Shown: piece after piece, positions 1 through 11,879 of the stretch
Position numbering within the stretch: the first letter of the stretch is position 1
How the letters are laid out: every line of letters begins with the position of its first letter
Assembly (NCBI GenBank): GCA_037349105.1
Contig: JAYJMM010000106.1
Location: 1,426,001-1,490,000 of the forward strand
DNA: 64,000 bases
Direction: 5' to 3'
Source of the DNA: Limnomonas spitsbergensis
Lineage: Eukaryota > Chlorophyta > Chlorophyceae > Chlamydomonadales
Program-made: the position numbers and the translations under genes
Notes under the pieces: generated by a model
Told to the model about the DNA's origin: nothing
The model's input: the letters and a program-made list of their open reading frames with translations, nothing else
Database searches by the model: none

Positions 1-203
1 CAGATCTTGACCGAGGAATGTAGAACTGAATTTGCCTCCCTCTGGAAACTGAACATTCAAATCTGCTGATATGCTAACAGGAATGAGCTCAAGGAGGAGC
101 GCAGCCTTGGACAGATCTTGACCGAGGAATGTATAACTGAATTGGCCTTACTCGCAGACATCATCTGGAAACTGAACATTTAAATTTGCTGATATGCCAA
201 CAG
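1..203 (+). repeat. Tandem duplications of an intron-exon junction
   Basis: Two diverged units of about 115-123 bp precede the first visible exon. Each carries the start of that exon (CAGATCTTGACCGAGGAATG at about 1 and 113) and the intron 3' end with its AG (GCTAACAGGAATGAG near 86, then the real acceptor near 203). The upstream copies contain stops or lose the frame, so they read as decayed copies of the junction, not as exons. Confidence 0.75.
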
Positions 204-3200
204 GAATGAGCTTAAGGAGGAGCGCAGCTTTGAACAGATCTTGACCGAGGAATGTAGATCCGAGATGGACAAGGCCACCGACGTGCTAATGTGCGTCATA
301 GACGACGAGGAGCAGCGGCTTCGAAAGCAGGACATGCCGGATGCTGACAGGAAGAAACACCCCTTGATTCAAATATTATGGAGGTAGGTGGTTTGTGATG
401 GGCCATGGCTAAAAGATTTAGACCCAACTGTGAACCCTTAAACTAAACCGTAAGCTCCTTACCCTTATCCCTCAACCCTAAGTTATATGGTGGCTGGCCG
501 TCGTCCGCGTCTCTCCGACGGAGACAGGCTTGCAGGATCCTTTTCGAACTGCCGCCCCTAGGACCGCAGTCATGCAGTCGTGCCGCAGACACACTCCTTG
601 GCCACAGAGTGATACCTTGTCACTTCCCAAGGCTCGGCCTCTTTGGCCGCATACGTCTCAAACTGCTGCCTCAGTGCCTCACTCCTTATGCAGGCAGACT
701 TGCAGGATTTTTAAAACAGCCGCCTTTGGCATAAAGTATTTTAAATACCGTAGCTAATTATTTTCCAAAGTGCCTTCTCCCAGGATGCAGTTGAACCGAG
801 GAGACACCCCTTGGCCGCAAAGTGACATGTGCACAATTTCCAAAGCTCGGCCTCCATGGACGCATCTTTTCAAGCTGCTGCCTCACTGGCCTCCTTGGAC
901 GCATATTTTCAAGCTGCTGCCTCACTGGCCTCCTTGGACGCATCATTCTCAAGCTGCTGCCTCACTTCCGATGCAGGCGGGCTTGTGAGATCCTTTTCAA
1001 GCTGTCGTTGCTGGAGGGCCTAGCTGGCAAGACCAAGGTCCAGCTGGGCCACCTCGACAACATCCTCGGAATTAATGAGGGGTACCAATGTATGTCGGCG
1101 GAGCTGCTGGCGTGCACGCTCAAGGAGAAGGGGGCTGCACTGGTGGCCTTTGCTACGACTCAGTCGGACGGGGAACAGAAAGAGGTGAGTGTGGTCATGG
1201 ACCAAGGCTCAGTTAATGGCGCACCCTTCGGCCATGCCTCAGCTCTGATGGTAAATTCGAAACTAGTGTTGAAAGATTGAGAAAATCCTGATGAGAAATA
1301 AAAATGGTGAATCCCACAAAGGAAATTTAAAATCATAAATCCAGCAAAGGAAATTTAAGAATGATCGTGACCGCAGGCATGGAGTGAGGCACCTTATGGT
1401 GCCCTACTTTAATTCGAAGGGTTACCCGGGGTTTACTCCACCAAAGGTGGAGTGACCGCTTGGCCAGAGCATTGGTTGTACTACCATGGTGTGCTTGCTG
1501 TCTGCTTTGGTATGAGCGATTGAATAATGCATGCAAATACCAAAGCATTCAACATTCCGATCATTCTCCATTATACGTGATGAAGTCATGCACCCTGAAC
1601 AACACACTCAGCTAAACTTCAGCTACGGCCGGGGGGGGGGCTGATGCAGCAAGGTGCCTGCTGCTTGGGCCACCAGCTGTAGGCCAACAAAGGTTTGGTC
1701 CTTCCCGGCTTTGCGGTGGCTGCGCAGCCATCTGCTTAGGGAAGTCTGTGGTGCGCACTGAAACAGACACTGCGCTCGGCAAGATAATATGAAGCACAAT
1801 GAAGGCTCTGGAGCCATGCAGCAGGCAGGGGCACAGGATACGGCCGTATGGCCCACAAATCCCATATTGCAACGTACTTATTGTATTATTTAGATGCGGT
1901 CCACTATGGTGCATGACTGAAAATCTATACATTTTGTCCCGTATGGGCCAAAAATCCCGTATCATCCCGTATCATCCCGTATTTCCGTATTCTGTATCCT
2001 GTGTCCCTGGCAGCAGGCTCTTCGTCCTCTGATCTGTGTGATGCAAACATTTACACTTCACTGGAAGATTTGGGGCAGGCTCTAGAGCTTTGCAACAGGC
2101 TGTTAATTCTGCAATTTGTGTGATGGAATTATTGATGCTGTACAGGAAGTGGCTTCGGCCCAGGCTGCGCTATTTCCTTAACTCTCACGCCTTCCACGGG
2201 GCGTAGCTTTCTTCTTCTCCTTGTACAGGAAGATTGTTCGGGGCAGGCTCTGGAGCTCTACTGTTCGGGGCAGGCTCTGGAGCTCTACTGTTCGGGGCAG
2301 GCTCTGGAGCTCTACTGTTCGGGGCAGGCTCTGGAGCTCTACTGTTCGGGGCAGGCTCTGGAGCTCCGTTTTTTGCCCTCAAATCTGTGTGGTGAAATCA
2401 TTGTCCATGCTTCACAGGATGATTTGAAGCAGGCTATCAAGGTTTATGAAAGGCTGCTGGAGTGGCAGCTCCAGCGCTACCCAGAGGGCAGCGCCAAGCA
2501 GGCACTTGCGCGTGCGGAGGCTCTGAAGCTGACAGGCAACGTCTATGTGGCGCTGCGACTGTGGGGCAGGTGCGCTTTTCCCCTTCGTCATATATCAATA
2601 TATGATATACGGTATCTCAGCTAAACGTGCTGTGCCCAAGCTAAACATGCTGTGCCCAAGCTAAACGTGCTGTGCCCCAGCTAAACGTGCCGTGCCCCAA
2701 CTAAACGTGCTGTGCCCCAGCTAAACGTGCTGTGCCCCAGCTAAACGTGCTGTGCCCCAGCTAAACGTGCTGTGCCCCAGCTAAACGTGCTGTGCCCCAG
2801 CTAAACGTGCTGTGCCCCAGCTAAACGTGCTGTGCCCCAGCTTAATGTGCTGTGCCCCAGCTAAACGTGCTATGGTGGCCCAGCTAAACGTGCTGTGCCC
2901 CAGCTAAACATGCTGTGGTGGCCCAGCTAAACGTGCTGTGCCCCAGCTAAACGTGCTGTGCCCCAGCTAAACGTGCTGTGCCCCAGCTAAACGTGCTGTG
3001 CCCCAGCTTAACGTGCTGTGCCCCAGCTAAACGTGCTGTGGTGGCCCAGCTAAACGTGCTGTGCCCCAGCTAAACGTGCTGTGCCCCAGCTTAACGTGCT
3101 GTGCCCCAGCTAAACGTGCTGTGCCCCAGCTAAACGTGCTGTGCCCCAGCTAAACGTGCTGTGCCCCAGCTAAACGTGCTGTGCCCCAGCTAAACATGCT

Positions 3201-4961
3201 GTGCCCCAGCTAAACGTGCCGTGCCCCAACTAAACGTGCTGTGCCCCAGCTAAACGTGCTGTGCCCCAGCTAAACGTGCTGTGCCCCAGCTAAACGTGCT
3301 GTGCCCCAGCTAAACGTGCTGTGCCCCAGCTAAACGTGCTGTGCCCCAGCTAAACATGCTGTGCCCCAGCTAAACGTGCTGTGCCCCAGCTAAACATGCT
3401 GTGCCCCAGCTAAACGTGCTGTGCCCCAGCTAAACGTGCTGTGCCCCAGCTAAACGTGCTGTGCCCCAGCTAAACGTGCTGTGCCCCAGCTAAACGTGCT
3501 GTGCCCCAGCTAAACATGCTGTGCCCCAGCTGAACGTGCTGTGCCCCAGCTAAACGTGCTGTGCCCCAGCTTAACGTGCTGTGCCCCAGCTAAACGTGCT
3601 GTGCCCCAGCTTAACGTGCTGTGCCCCAGCTAAACGTGCTGTGCCCCAGCTAAACGTGCTGTGCCCCAGCTAAACATGCTGTGCCCCAGCTAAACGTGCT
3701 GTGCCCCAGCTAAACATGCTGTGCCCCAGCTAAACGTGCTGTGCCCCAGCTAAACATGCTGTGCCCCAGCTAAACGTGCTGTGCCCAAGCTAAACGTGCT
3801 GTGCCCCAGCTAAACATGCTGTGCCCCAGCTAAACGTGCTGTGCCCCAGCTAAACATGCTGTGCCCCAGCTAAACATGCTGTGCCCCAGCTAAACGTGCT
3901 GTGCCCCAGCTAAACGTGCTGTGCCCCAGCTAAACATGCTGTGCCCCAGCTAAACGTGCCGTGCCCCAGCTTAATGTGCTGTGCTGGGTTATGGTCAGAA
4001 CAGTGCATACCCGTTGGGCCCTGCTGAACGTGGGGCTGGAAGGGAATGACTTAGCTGAATCCTAGCTACCATGCACAGCCAGGACCATGGTGCAGCCATG
4101 CCACCCTCCTATGTGAGGGGGCTGAGTATGTTCAGGAGTGCTGGGGTGTGTAGCTGGGGGGTGTAGCACACATCTGGGCCCTGCTGGGGTGTAAAGCTGG
4201 GGTGTGAAGCTGGGGGGTGTAGCAGGGGTGTGAAGCAAACCTCTAGGCCCTGATCTGCCGCGCGGGCGCCCAACTTTTTGGTCGGGAGAACAGGAAAGTG
4301 AAGGCAATCGGAAAGAAAGTAAGAGAGGAGGGAGGGCAAAGGTGCGCATTCTCCCTGGTGGTTGATCCTTCTTCATCGGCATTGCCATGCAACTGCTCGC
4401 ATCACTCTATGCAAATGCCAGTCACTCTTGTGTCACTCAAATGATCATTTAGACGCACGTCAGCTACAATTCAGCTATGTCACGGCCTACAGGGGCTTGT
4501 GCAGCAAGCCATGCTGCTTGGGCCATCGACTATAGGCCGGTCAAGCGGTCCTATGGTTGCCGCCTGGCAACCCCGAAGGTGGTCTAGCCTGGTGGCCCCC
4601 CAAAGGTTGTCAGGCACCCTGACGTATTTTAAGGTGGTCTAGCAAGCACTCAAATAAAGAATACATCTTTAGGTGTGACAATCACACCCAGGCATGATTG
4701 TCAGGGGCTTCAGGAGGATTGGAAGCAGATGATTAATAGCATTGATATTCTTGAGTTTTAATACTATTAATTGTGTCGAGGTGTAATAATATTTAGTTCG
4801 CAGTGCCTGATTAAGACATGGACTCTGACCTTGCTTGCAGGGCTCAAGAATATTTCAAGTTTGCGTTGGACCTCTACTACTCGTTCCTGGGACCCAGCAG
4901 TAATATGGTCAGCGACCTCGAGAACAGGATGTTTGAAGTGCAGGGATATGTCGAGGAATGA
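204..4961 (+). CDS. 3' part of a TPR-like helical protein, four exons
   Basis: Exons 204-383, 977-1184, 2418-2569 and 4841-4961 (stop TGA 4959-4961). All three introns are GT-AG and the phases agree (2, 0, 2), giving 219 codons in the window. The 5' end is outside: position 204 follows an acceptor and is the last base of a codon. The last two exons encode amphipathic helices in a TPR-like pattern (DDLKQAIKVYERLLEW, then RAQEYFKFALDLYYSFLG). The earlier part contains LLEGLAGKTKVQLGHLDNIL. I do not recognise the family; a TPR scaffold protein is an inference from helix periodicity. Additional in-phase exons inside the long introns cannot be excluded. All introns carry junction-derived repeats, and intron 3 also holds a 20-bp array. 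Confidence 0.65.
481..976 (+). repeat. Duplicated acceptor region before exon 2 of the TPR-like gene
   Basis: A block of about 190 bp is repeated. GCAGGCTTGCAGGATCCTTT (525-544) and GCAGGCAGACTTGCAGGATT (695-714) resemble the real acceptor and exon start near 974-1000 (GCAGGCGGGCTTGTGAGATC). Between them a unit of about 41 bp (TTTTCAAGCTGCTGCCTCAC) is repeated three times at 860-960, and it too matches the beginning of the exon (TTTTCAAGCTGTCGTTGCTG). Confidence 0.7.
1541..1760 (+). repeat. Dispersed repeat, CAGCTACAATTCAGCTA family copy
   Basis: Contains CAGCTAAACTTCAGCTACGG followed by a GC-rich segment with GCTTGGGCCACCAGCTGTAG. Related copies lie near 4455-4660, 22060-22170, 24420-24570, 25080-25220, 44060-44190 and 48895-49060. 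No coding potential is seen. A SINE or MITE identity is not settled. Confidence 0.5.
2032..2390 (+). repeat. Decayed exon-3 junction copies seeding a 27-bp minisatellite
   Basis: Two degenerate copies of the exon-3 acceptor region (ACACTTCACTGGAAGATTTG near 2050 and ATGCTGTACAGGAAGTGGCT near 2136) precede the real one (GCTTCACAGGATGATTTGAA near 2409). From about 2241 to 2365 a 27-bp unit (GTTCGGGGCAGGCTCTGGAG and on) is repeated five times; it matches the exon-3 start GATTTGAAGCAGGCTATCAA at the level of a diverged copy. Confidence 0.7.
2617..3990 (+). repeat. 20-bp minisatellite, about 68 copies
   Basis: Unit CCCCAGCTAAACGTGCTGTG repeated in near-perfect head-to-tail order inside intron 3 of the TPR-like gene. 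Variant positions recur (AAACATG for AAACGTG, TTAACG for TAAACG, GTGGTGGCCC insertions), which suggests higher-order duplication. It begins about 50 bp after the exon-3 donor. There are no unique spacers. Confidence 0.95.
4107..4256 (+). repeat. Short degenerate repeat
   Basis: GGGGTGTGAAGCTGGGG-type units of about 20-24 bp recur four or five times. No gene is seen between the 20-bp array and exon 4 at 4841. Confidence 0.5.
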
Positions 4962-5319
4962 ACTAGTAGATTCATGGACCATGCTATGGTCCGAAAATTC
5001 TGGCCCTGCATACGGTAGATATACTTTAAAAAAATCAAAATTCACATCGTACCTTTTCAGGCCGTTTCTTCTGCACTTCTTCCCCGGTTTATCAAGATTT
5101 ATGTTGCTTGGCCGTCGGAATTTATGCATCAAGCAATAATTTAAGATGATTGGTTTCACAACCTGGGTTTATTGGATGGCCTTTTGCATGGCGTTTGATC
5201 ACTTTTGACACTTGCAAGAGATAGTAGCTGACACAGCTGCCGCCTCAGCACATTTTTTACAACTTAAAACATTTGAACTATCACACGGTAGTGCTTCATT
5301 CTCCCAACTTCATATCACT

Positions 5320-5520
5320 GCTAGGCGCCCACGCGGTCGATTCTCTTTGAGCCTGGCTGACCCTTTGAGATCATACACCCTTTGTTTGACCCTGGAGCCA
5401 GCCTGGAGCAGAACCCTGGGGGGAAAGAAAGCCTACCCTCATTGTACGGCAAGCGGATACCGTATGTCAATGACGTTACACCTCTGGGCCCGCTCAAAGC
5501 TCGGCCGCGGGGGCGCAAGC
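5320..5520. mobile_element. LINE 3'-tail fragments in both orientations
   Basis: A plus-strand fragment (GGCGCCCACGCGGTCGA near 5328) and a minus-strand one (GTCAATGACGTTACACCTCT near 5466, then CTCGGCCGCGGGGGCG) match the conserved tail that follows the LINE coding region at 58.7 kb. The arrangement is a partial inverted pair. No ORF is present. Confidence 0.55.
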
Positions 5521-6023
5521 GGATATGTGGATTATTGTGGATGCCTCTCTGGTGGATGCCGATGGATGCGTTACCGGCAGTGCGTTACAGGTACACGTGG
5601 CACTGTGGATCTATTAGGGCTGGTATGAGTGCATCCAGGGATCCATCTCTGGGCGTTGGCCGTTAGACAGCGCTCACTGCTCAAAGGAAATCTGGCCATG
5701 CCCCTGCAGCGAATGTACCAGCAACTACCAACCCCTTCCACGTATTATGAATATGAAGCGCATCATGCGGGATCTGCTATTTCTATCTAGACGATAACTA
5801 CGGTACTCATTGGGATAAGAGGCATCGGGACCCGATCTCGAAAAGGGAGCTTCGCATATGATTGTTCAGCCCTAACTGTACTGCGACGTTGCTGCTACTA
5901 TACAAGCATGTTGTTTGCAAGGTGGGTGCGAGCCTGGTGCGAGGGGTGCCGTTTGGGGCGATATTTTTCACCACCCCTGGTTTAATATGGTTTAATATGG
6001 ACATTCCTTTCAGGCCTCCGCAC

Positions 6024-7893
6024 ATGTCGGCACTGGGACACAGCAGGCGATCGCCTTTTCACAGAAGCGCGCGTCTTCTGCAGCCCTCTTCTGTTCATGC
6101 AACTCTGAATCAAGCCGAGCACTACAAAATCCTAGATTGGAAACGGTCCCTCATCTCGTACGTTGGCAGCGCCGAGGAGGAAGAGCTGCAAAAGTTCTCG
6201 AGAGGTCGGTATTTCACCCTGGTCATCCATCATGGCCTTGCATGTAGCATGCATGCTCCCCTCTAATCACAATTATATAAATTGATACGTAAACAAGTGC
6301 GTGGATTAAGGAAGCCGCCCATTTTGGCCGAAGCATGGGACAAGGCTACCGTGGTATCATAGCCATGCAAACACGCAGCATGACCATGCATGTTTGCAGC
6401 TTCTTCCGACTCAACATAACCATGCATGAATGAATGGTGCAGCTCCCCTCCCAACATGGTCATGCATGCTACGTTTTCGATAGTCTTTACCTTCCCTGCT
6501 GTAGATATGGCCGCCCAGGTTGAGTTCACGCTCGAGTTCCAAAGAACCGGAGAGAAATACTGCAACGCAACCCTGGCAGCTGCTCAGGAAGTATTCGGCA
6601 TTCCTGGTGTCAGCGCCGAGGTTCAGGGCAGCGTCATCAAGGGGACGGCCTGGCGTTGCAGCGACCTTGACATCCTCGTGCACACGCCGCAGCCTGCAAC
6701 GCGCGAGGAGCAGCACCGGCTGGTGGAGGAGCTAAAGCGGCAAGACTGGTTCCATCCGGAGCACGTGCGGCTAGGCAAGTTGGCCATCCATGTGAAGTCC
6801 ATGCATGACATCGATGTGGTGTGCGCGAACACGACACTGTACGGGCAGCGCCCGCATGCCCCTGCACGCTTCCTCGAAAACCCAGTGGCACGCGATGCCG
6901 TGCTCGCGCTCAAGTACCTCGCGTTCATGGCGCAGACTCCGGAGAAGGTACCCAGCTACGAGTTAGAGCTGTTGGTATTACGCGTGCAGTCAGAGCTGAT
7001 GGGCGACCTCGATTCGGGAGAGGATTCAGCGGCCGCGCGCCCAGCGGCGGGGCCGATGCGGTTGCTGCTGCGGACGCTGATGGCCATTGTGGACGATGAG
7101 CCAAAATTGAGGGACATCAGCGGGTTTCGCGAAATTGTCGGAGGCATGCTTCGGGTGAGCGCCATTACTTTGCCCATCTGTAATAATGTTTAGGTAGTTG
7201 GTAGGTGGCTGTGGTAGAAGATATTTGGGAAAACGAACCATTGTTTTTAGAAAAAAACAGAGATAAAGAAACATAATTCATCAGGTTTCCCTTGTACCGT
7301 AACACAAAAAGGTTGTGAGGGCAAATAATATAAGTCCTGGTCAGGTATGGTCACAACTTCGCAGCTCATCTTTCTCCTGACACCATCCGTTACAAACCCA
7401 GAGCATGCCCATATTTATTCAAGGGTTTCCAGTGATCACCAGTGAGACCTGGTTCATAATTAGAACTTCTCACCAGATTTGACGAACTGAGTCTCATTTG
7501 CATGGTTGTGTAGGACCATTCCCTGAAAGTGTTGCACATCTTCCTCATGTCCCGCGTCCTGCTGCCGGACGGCTGGCGCAGTGGCCGCGACATCAGCAGC
7601 TGGCTGGCCGCGATGTACTCCGTTGGGGCCATTGAAACACCGGCCGGGCCCGCGCAGCTCTGGCTCATCGACCACGACATTGCACCCCCGTCAGGTATAC
7701 TTGTTGTAGGATGCTTCAGCTACAATTCAGCAACTTGTGTGTGTCACTTTTCGGAAGGTGCTTCCGCTACACTTCTGCTACATAACTTAATGCATCATGT
7801 GTGAGTTTTGGCCCAGGTTTGTCATGGCCGCTGACAAAGGCTTCGGATTTATTTTTGGCTCGCAATTCGCAAGGTTATGATGAAGGCATGGAT
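6024..7893 (+). CDS. Nucleotidyltransferase, poly(A) polymerase / OAS-like
   Basis: Exons 6024-6204, 6505-7154, 7514-7694 and probably 7817-7893, all GT-AG with matching phases (1, 0, 1). The first ATG of exon 1 is 6024, but an acceptor at about 6012 means an upstream exon is possible. The pol-beta nucleotidyltransferase signature is clear: QGSVIKGTAWRCSDLDILV gives the G-S pair (about residues 102-103) and metal-binding Asp 114 and 116, with a third Asp in MHDIDVVC (about 164). The KGT-x-SD spacing and the later SYELELLVLRVQ resemble the 2'-5' oligoadenylate synthase / poly(A) polymerase group. The reaction would be NMP transfer to an RNA or oligonucleotide 3' or 2' end; the substrate is unknown. 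If exon 4 has no donor it reads through to a stop near 7941. Exon 4 ends in phase 0 at GAT|GTAAGT, so the link to the next gene is unresolved. Confidence 0.75.
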
Positions 7894-8255
7894 GTAAGTA
7901 CAGCCCCAAGTTACGTTGTTTCATCGACCCCCACGCCTAAGTAGGGTGTAGTTCTTTCTTTCAGACCACAGTATGTTCTTTCGAGCGTCGGCCAGCAGGG
8001 TTTGGTGCAGCATGCACTACATGCACGATTGATTGGGCTGCTGGCTTAAACTTAAGATATTTTGCACGGCTACAATATGTAGATCACTTCTTAAGTAGGC
8101 CCAGTGTTGGCTGCTCATCGGCTTGCAGTCCCATCGGCCCAGTGCCAGCTGCTCATCAGCTTGCAATTCCATTGGCCTAGTGATGGCGGGCTGCCCATTA
8201 TTCTGAATCACAAAAAACGAGCCCTGCTTTAGACCGCGATACCCCTGTCCCCCCC

Positions 8256-8650
8256 TTGGCACTCACGGGACTGGATGCATGCCTTCACACTAAGCACATT
8301 ATAAACCCTACCCCCAGCACCCCTACGTCAGGGGACGGGATATATGCCGACCCTCCTAGCAATTTTTTAAACCCACCCCCTAGGCCTGGGTCTTGGATTT
8401 TTTCCTACCTCTGCACACATCCTAAACCTTACTTACCCCCCCCCCCACCCCCATGGCAGAGGACTGAATGCCTGCCTACCCTCCGAGCAAATCCGAAACC
8501 CTACCCCCTCCCCACGTAAATCCTACTCCCTGAACCCTAAACCTTTCACCCCATGCCAGGGGACTGGGTGCATGCCTCTCCTCTTGCTTGAGCAAGTTCT
8601 GAACCATACACCCTATATTCCTTAACCCTACTCTCCCCCCCCCCTGGCAG
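8256..8650 (+). repeat. Four decayed copies of the next exon's acceptor junction
   Basis: The real junction is GGCAG|GGGACTGGATGTATGG at 8646-8666. Diverged copies occur near 8265 (CACGGGACTGGATGCATG), 8328 (TCAGGGGACGGGATATATG), 8454 (GGCAGAGGACTGAATGCCTG) and 8557 (CCAGGGGACTGGGTGCATG), each followed by a relic of the downstream exon sequence (ACCCTC-AGCAA) and a C-rich intron stretch. Unit length is about 65-120 bp. Confidence 0.85.
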
Positions 8651-10440
8651 GGGACTGGATGTATGGCGACCCTCAGAGCAAGAGACAGGCACCGATGTAC
8701 GCCCGCTCCGCCACTGGGGGGCCAACAGGTCTCCAGCAACCAAGGCTCAACTTCACGCAGTTTTCTGCGCTGCTTGCACTGATGCGGAGCCCACATGCAC
8801 GCTACACCCTTTTAGGGGCAAGACCACTCGACCCACGGCAGGAAAGCCCACCAGCAGGCATGCCCCTCGAAGCGCTATGCGATCCACATGTCGCAAGCTC
8901 CGGAGAGCATGATTTGTTTGGCGCAATGGCAGATGCTGAGCAGTTTTGGGGGCTTGACCCCGAGCGCGAGGAGGGCGGTGCTGGCCAGGAAGAGATGCTC
9001 AAGGGAGTGCTGACACGCCTACCGGCCTTTATGCATTTAGGCCTACATCTCTCACGGACCAACGTGGTTCTGCAGCAGTTGCATGACAAGGCATTAGGGC
9101 CTTGGAGAGGGAAATGGAGCGAGAGCACCCGCCCCGCCGACCATGTGCTGGCAAAGGCAAAGTGGAGGGATGCAGTCCTCGTGGTTGACCAAGCGGGCAC
9201 TGGAGACTTCTCCGACTTGCAGTTGGCGCTTGGCTTTTGCGCTAGCTATGCCCCGCCTACCGGTTCTGGTGGGTGGACCCTTTTCCTAAGGGCTGGTCTG
9301 TATGAGCAGACAACAATTTTGCTCATGGCCTCAAGGCGAGACGTCCATGTGCAGCTTTTGGGCGAGACTAGCCCCCACGACACTACTGTTGGAAAACGCG
9401 CCAAGCCGGCGGTAACAATTCGGTCCATTCCCGCGGAGCACGATAACACCAGCTGCCTCGCCCTCGTGGGCAAAGTCTCTCTGCACGTTGACGACATTGC
9501 TTTCGTGGTGGGCAAGAGCATGCCCAACAAGACGGGACACTGTTTGGATATCCGTAGTCCAGGCGCCATGGTCACTGCCCAGTCGTGCAGTTTCTTTGCT
9601 GAAAGCATGCCATGCATCCTTGTCCAAGGGACTGAGGGGGGGGATGCACGAGCCAAAGTCTTTGATTGCAACTTTGAGCGAGGGTGCGGCGCCGGCGTTG
9701 TGCTCAGCGACTACTCGACCATGTTGATGGAGCGGTGTAAGATGCAAAGATGCACGAGCGTTGCTATCGAGATACGCGGCATCCACGCGGAGGCGAAGAT
9801 CAAGAGCTGCGCCTTTGATTCGTGTAGTAGGTCTGCGGTGCACCTCGTCAATGGCGGACGTCTGCTGGAGATGGAGGACTGCAAGGTGTCCAAATGCGGG
9901 ATCATGGTTCATGCCGGCGTGCTGATCGAGACCGGACGGGCTGTCTTGCTGCGGTGTACGTTTGAGCGCAACGAGTCCAAAGCCGTCATGGTTCAAAGCG
10001 GAGGCATCATTCCTAGCGGCAAGAGGGTCCCTCTCCCGCCGCTCTTGATCATGGAGGACTGCCAGGTCATGTACAATCAGGGTGGAGTCACTTTCGGGTT
10101 CGGCAATTCTGAGACCATGGATACCTTGAAAGCGAGTGGTTACGGAACCTCTGGGAGCTCCGGCGCACTCAAGAGGAACACCTTCCAAGGCAATGTGCTT
10201 TGTGGCGTTGACGTCAAAAGCGTTTGTCCGGGGGAACAGGTGTTGTTAGAGGACAATGTATTCAGCGATAACGGAATTGTGGCGATAGGGAATAAGATGG
10301 CAATCGATTGTCTTCCAATATGCAAGGCGCAAGTAGTCGTCCGCAAGAGTAAGCCCAAGGAGGCACAACTCGGCCGGTCTGTGTCGGTCTTAAAAAGAGA
10401 GAAAGAGGAGGCTAGGAAGCTTAGAAAGCGAGGGTTCTGA
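8651..10440 (+). CDS. Right-handed parallel beta-helix protein (large 3' exon)
   Basis: One uninterrupted exon, stop TGA 10438-10440, about 593 codons from the first ATG (8659). VVDQAGTGDFSDLQLALGF followed by LFLRAGLYEQTTIL and VQLLGE is the opening turn of pectin-lyase-fold proteins, and about ten coils with C-F/C-K spacing and repeated 'CSFFAESMPCILVQG'-like rungs follow, the PbH1/CASH pattern. The C-terminus is basic (KREKEEARKLRKRGF). No pectinase catalytic set is evident, so an enzyme activity is not claimed; cell-surface, SHCBP1-like or F-box-associated roles are equally open. The true start is uncertain. Splicing from 7694 (phase 1) to 8651 keeps frame, and splicing from 7893 (phase 0) to an AG at 8676 or 8688 also keeps frame, so fusion to the nucleotidyltransferase is possible. 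Confidence 0.75.
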
Positions 10441-11770
10441 GGAAGCGTAGTCTGGAGACACGGCGTGGGACATTTTTGGGGGGGAGTCAGAATATTCACT
10501 TGTCCAGGAGATGGGTCCCTCAGAATGAACGAGAAAAACTGCACATCTGACAAGAAAGATCGTGGCGGGAGACCTCGTCACCTGAAGGTTCATGCATGGT
10601 CTTATATGAATAACGATTAACTTATCAAAAGTAAGGAATAAAGGGCATAATACTTCGCCGCCACGCTAGGAATGTGCATGTAGGGGAAAAGCGGCGTCCG
10701 TGTCGGCCGTCACCTTACTCATTGCATACCGGTATTACCGGTATAGTTGTTTCAAGTGGGAAGAGAGGAATTGATTTTGAGCTGATGGAGGACTAACATT
10801 TTCGGGTGCCGGTTGTCCTTTGGGAAGTATGAAGGAAATAGTGGTATGAATTGTACATTGTTGCCCAACTCATTCATTTGATGCTCCTTATGAACAATGT
10901 GCAGCAATTTGATGTGTCAATCCATAGGTGCTTTATTTGATATTGTTAACTTAAGGGTGGGCAAACCAATCAATACCGAGTTATACGTCATTCATTTTCC
11001 AGCCAGACACTTGTTGGTACCAGCCAGTCCCTTTTCCTTCATTCCCGACCCGCTGGTTGGGCGCCCATGCGGCCGAGTCCTTTTAAGCAATGCCCAGAGG
11101 TGTAACGTCAATGACTTATTGGTGCCAGTTTCTGCGAGGCAGCTCCCATAAACAGGGTGTGTGATACAACAACATCATTTTTGCTGATGTGAATGGTCCT
11201 TTCAGTGGCTCACTAGCTTTTCTTTGGTGGAAATTGTAACGGCCGGGGAATTGAGAGAAGTGACGTGCTACAAATTCTATACTGTCTTTCCAAGGAGATA
11301 TCCGTGGAATTAAATTGGTTTAAATTTTATGACATTGCATCTAGCACAAATGAACTCCGGAATTAACAAGATGATTTCAACAGAGTATTGTAGCCAGTGT
11401 TGCCTAGGCGATTTATGGTTGCGGTGTAATTACGATTTTATTTTTCGGTGTATGCTACACGCCAGATTTCACGAACAGCGTAATCACACGAATTATGTTA
11501 CAGGACATATACTACATATACAGTCATCTTAAAGGCATACAACCGTAAAACCGCAAATTACGTCATAAACCCGTAAATTACACTGTACAGATAGGAATAC
11601 AATGCCGATTCATCGCAGCTCTGAAAACGGCAGCAAAGTAGCAAACCCATGAATAATCATTGAAATTGCTGCCCTCAATAACTCGTCTCCACAGCGCATC
11701 AGGGAGTTGCAACGGCAATTTAGTAGCATCAGTACATCATGGCCTAGAGGACCCTCCAAATAACATGGAC
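10441..11770. other. Intergenic region with a LINE tail
   Basis: No convincing gene. At about 11040-11115 lies a LINE 3' tail (GGGCGCCCATGCGGCCGAGT, then GCCCAGAGGTGTAACGTCAA). Between 11400 and 11590 there is a short AT-rich repeat based on CGTAAATTAC / CGTAATCACAC. Confidence 0.45.
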
Positions 11771-11879
11771 TAGGAGTGACACCATACCAAAGGGTGCGTA
11801 GAAGCCGCATGAGGCAGGACAACGTAGATGTATCTAGACACGACAACCAGCGCGACAGTAGCAGCAGCATCCCGCAGCA

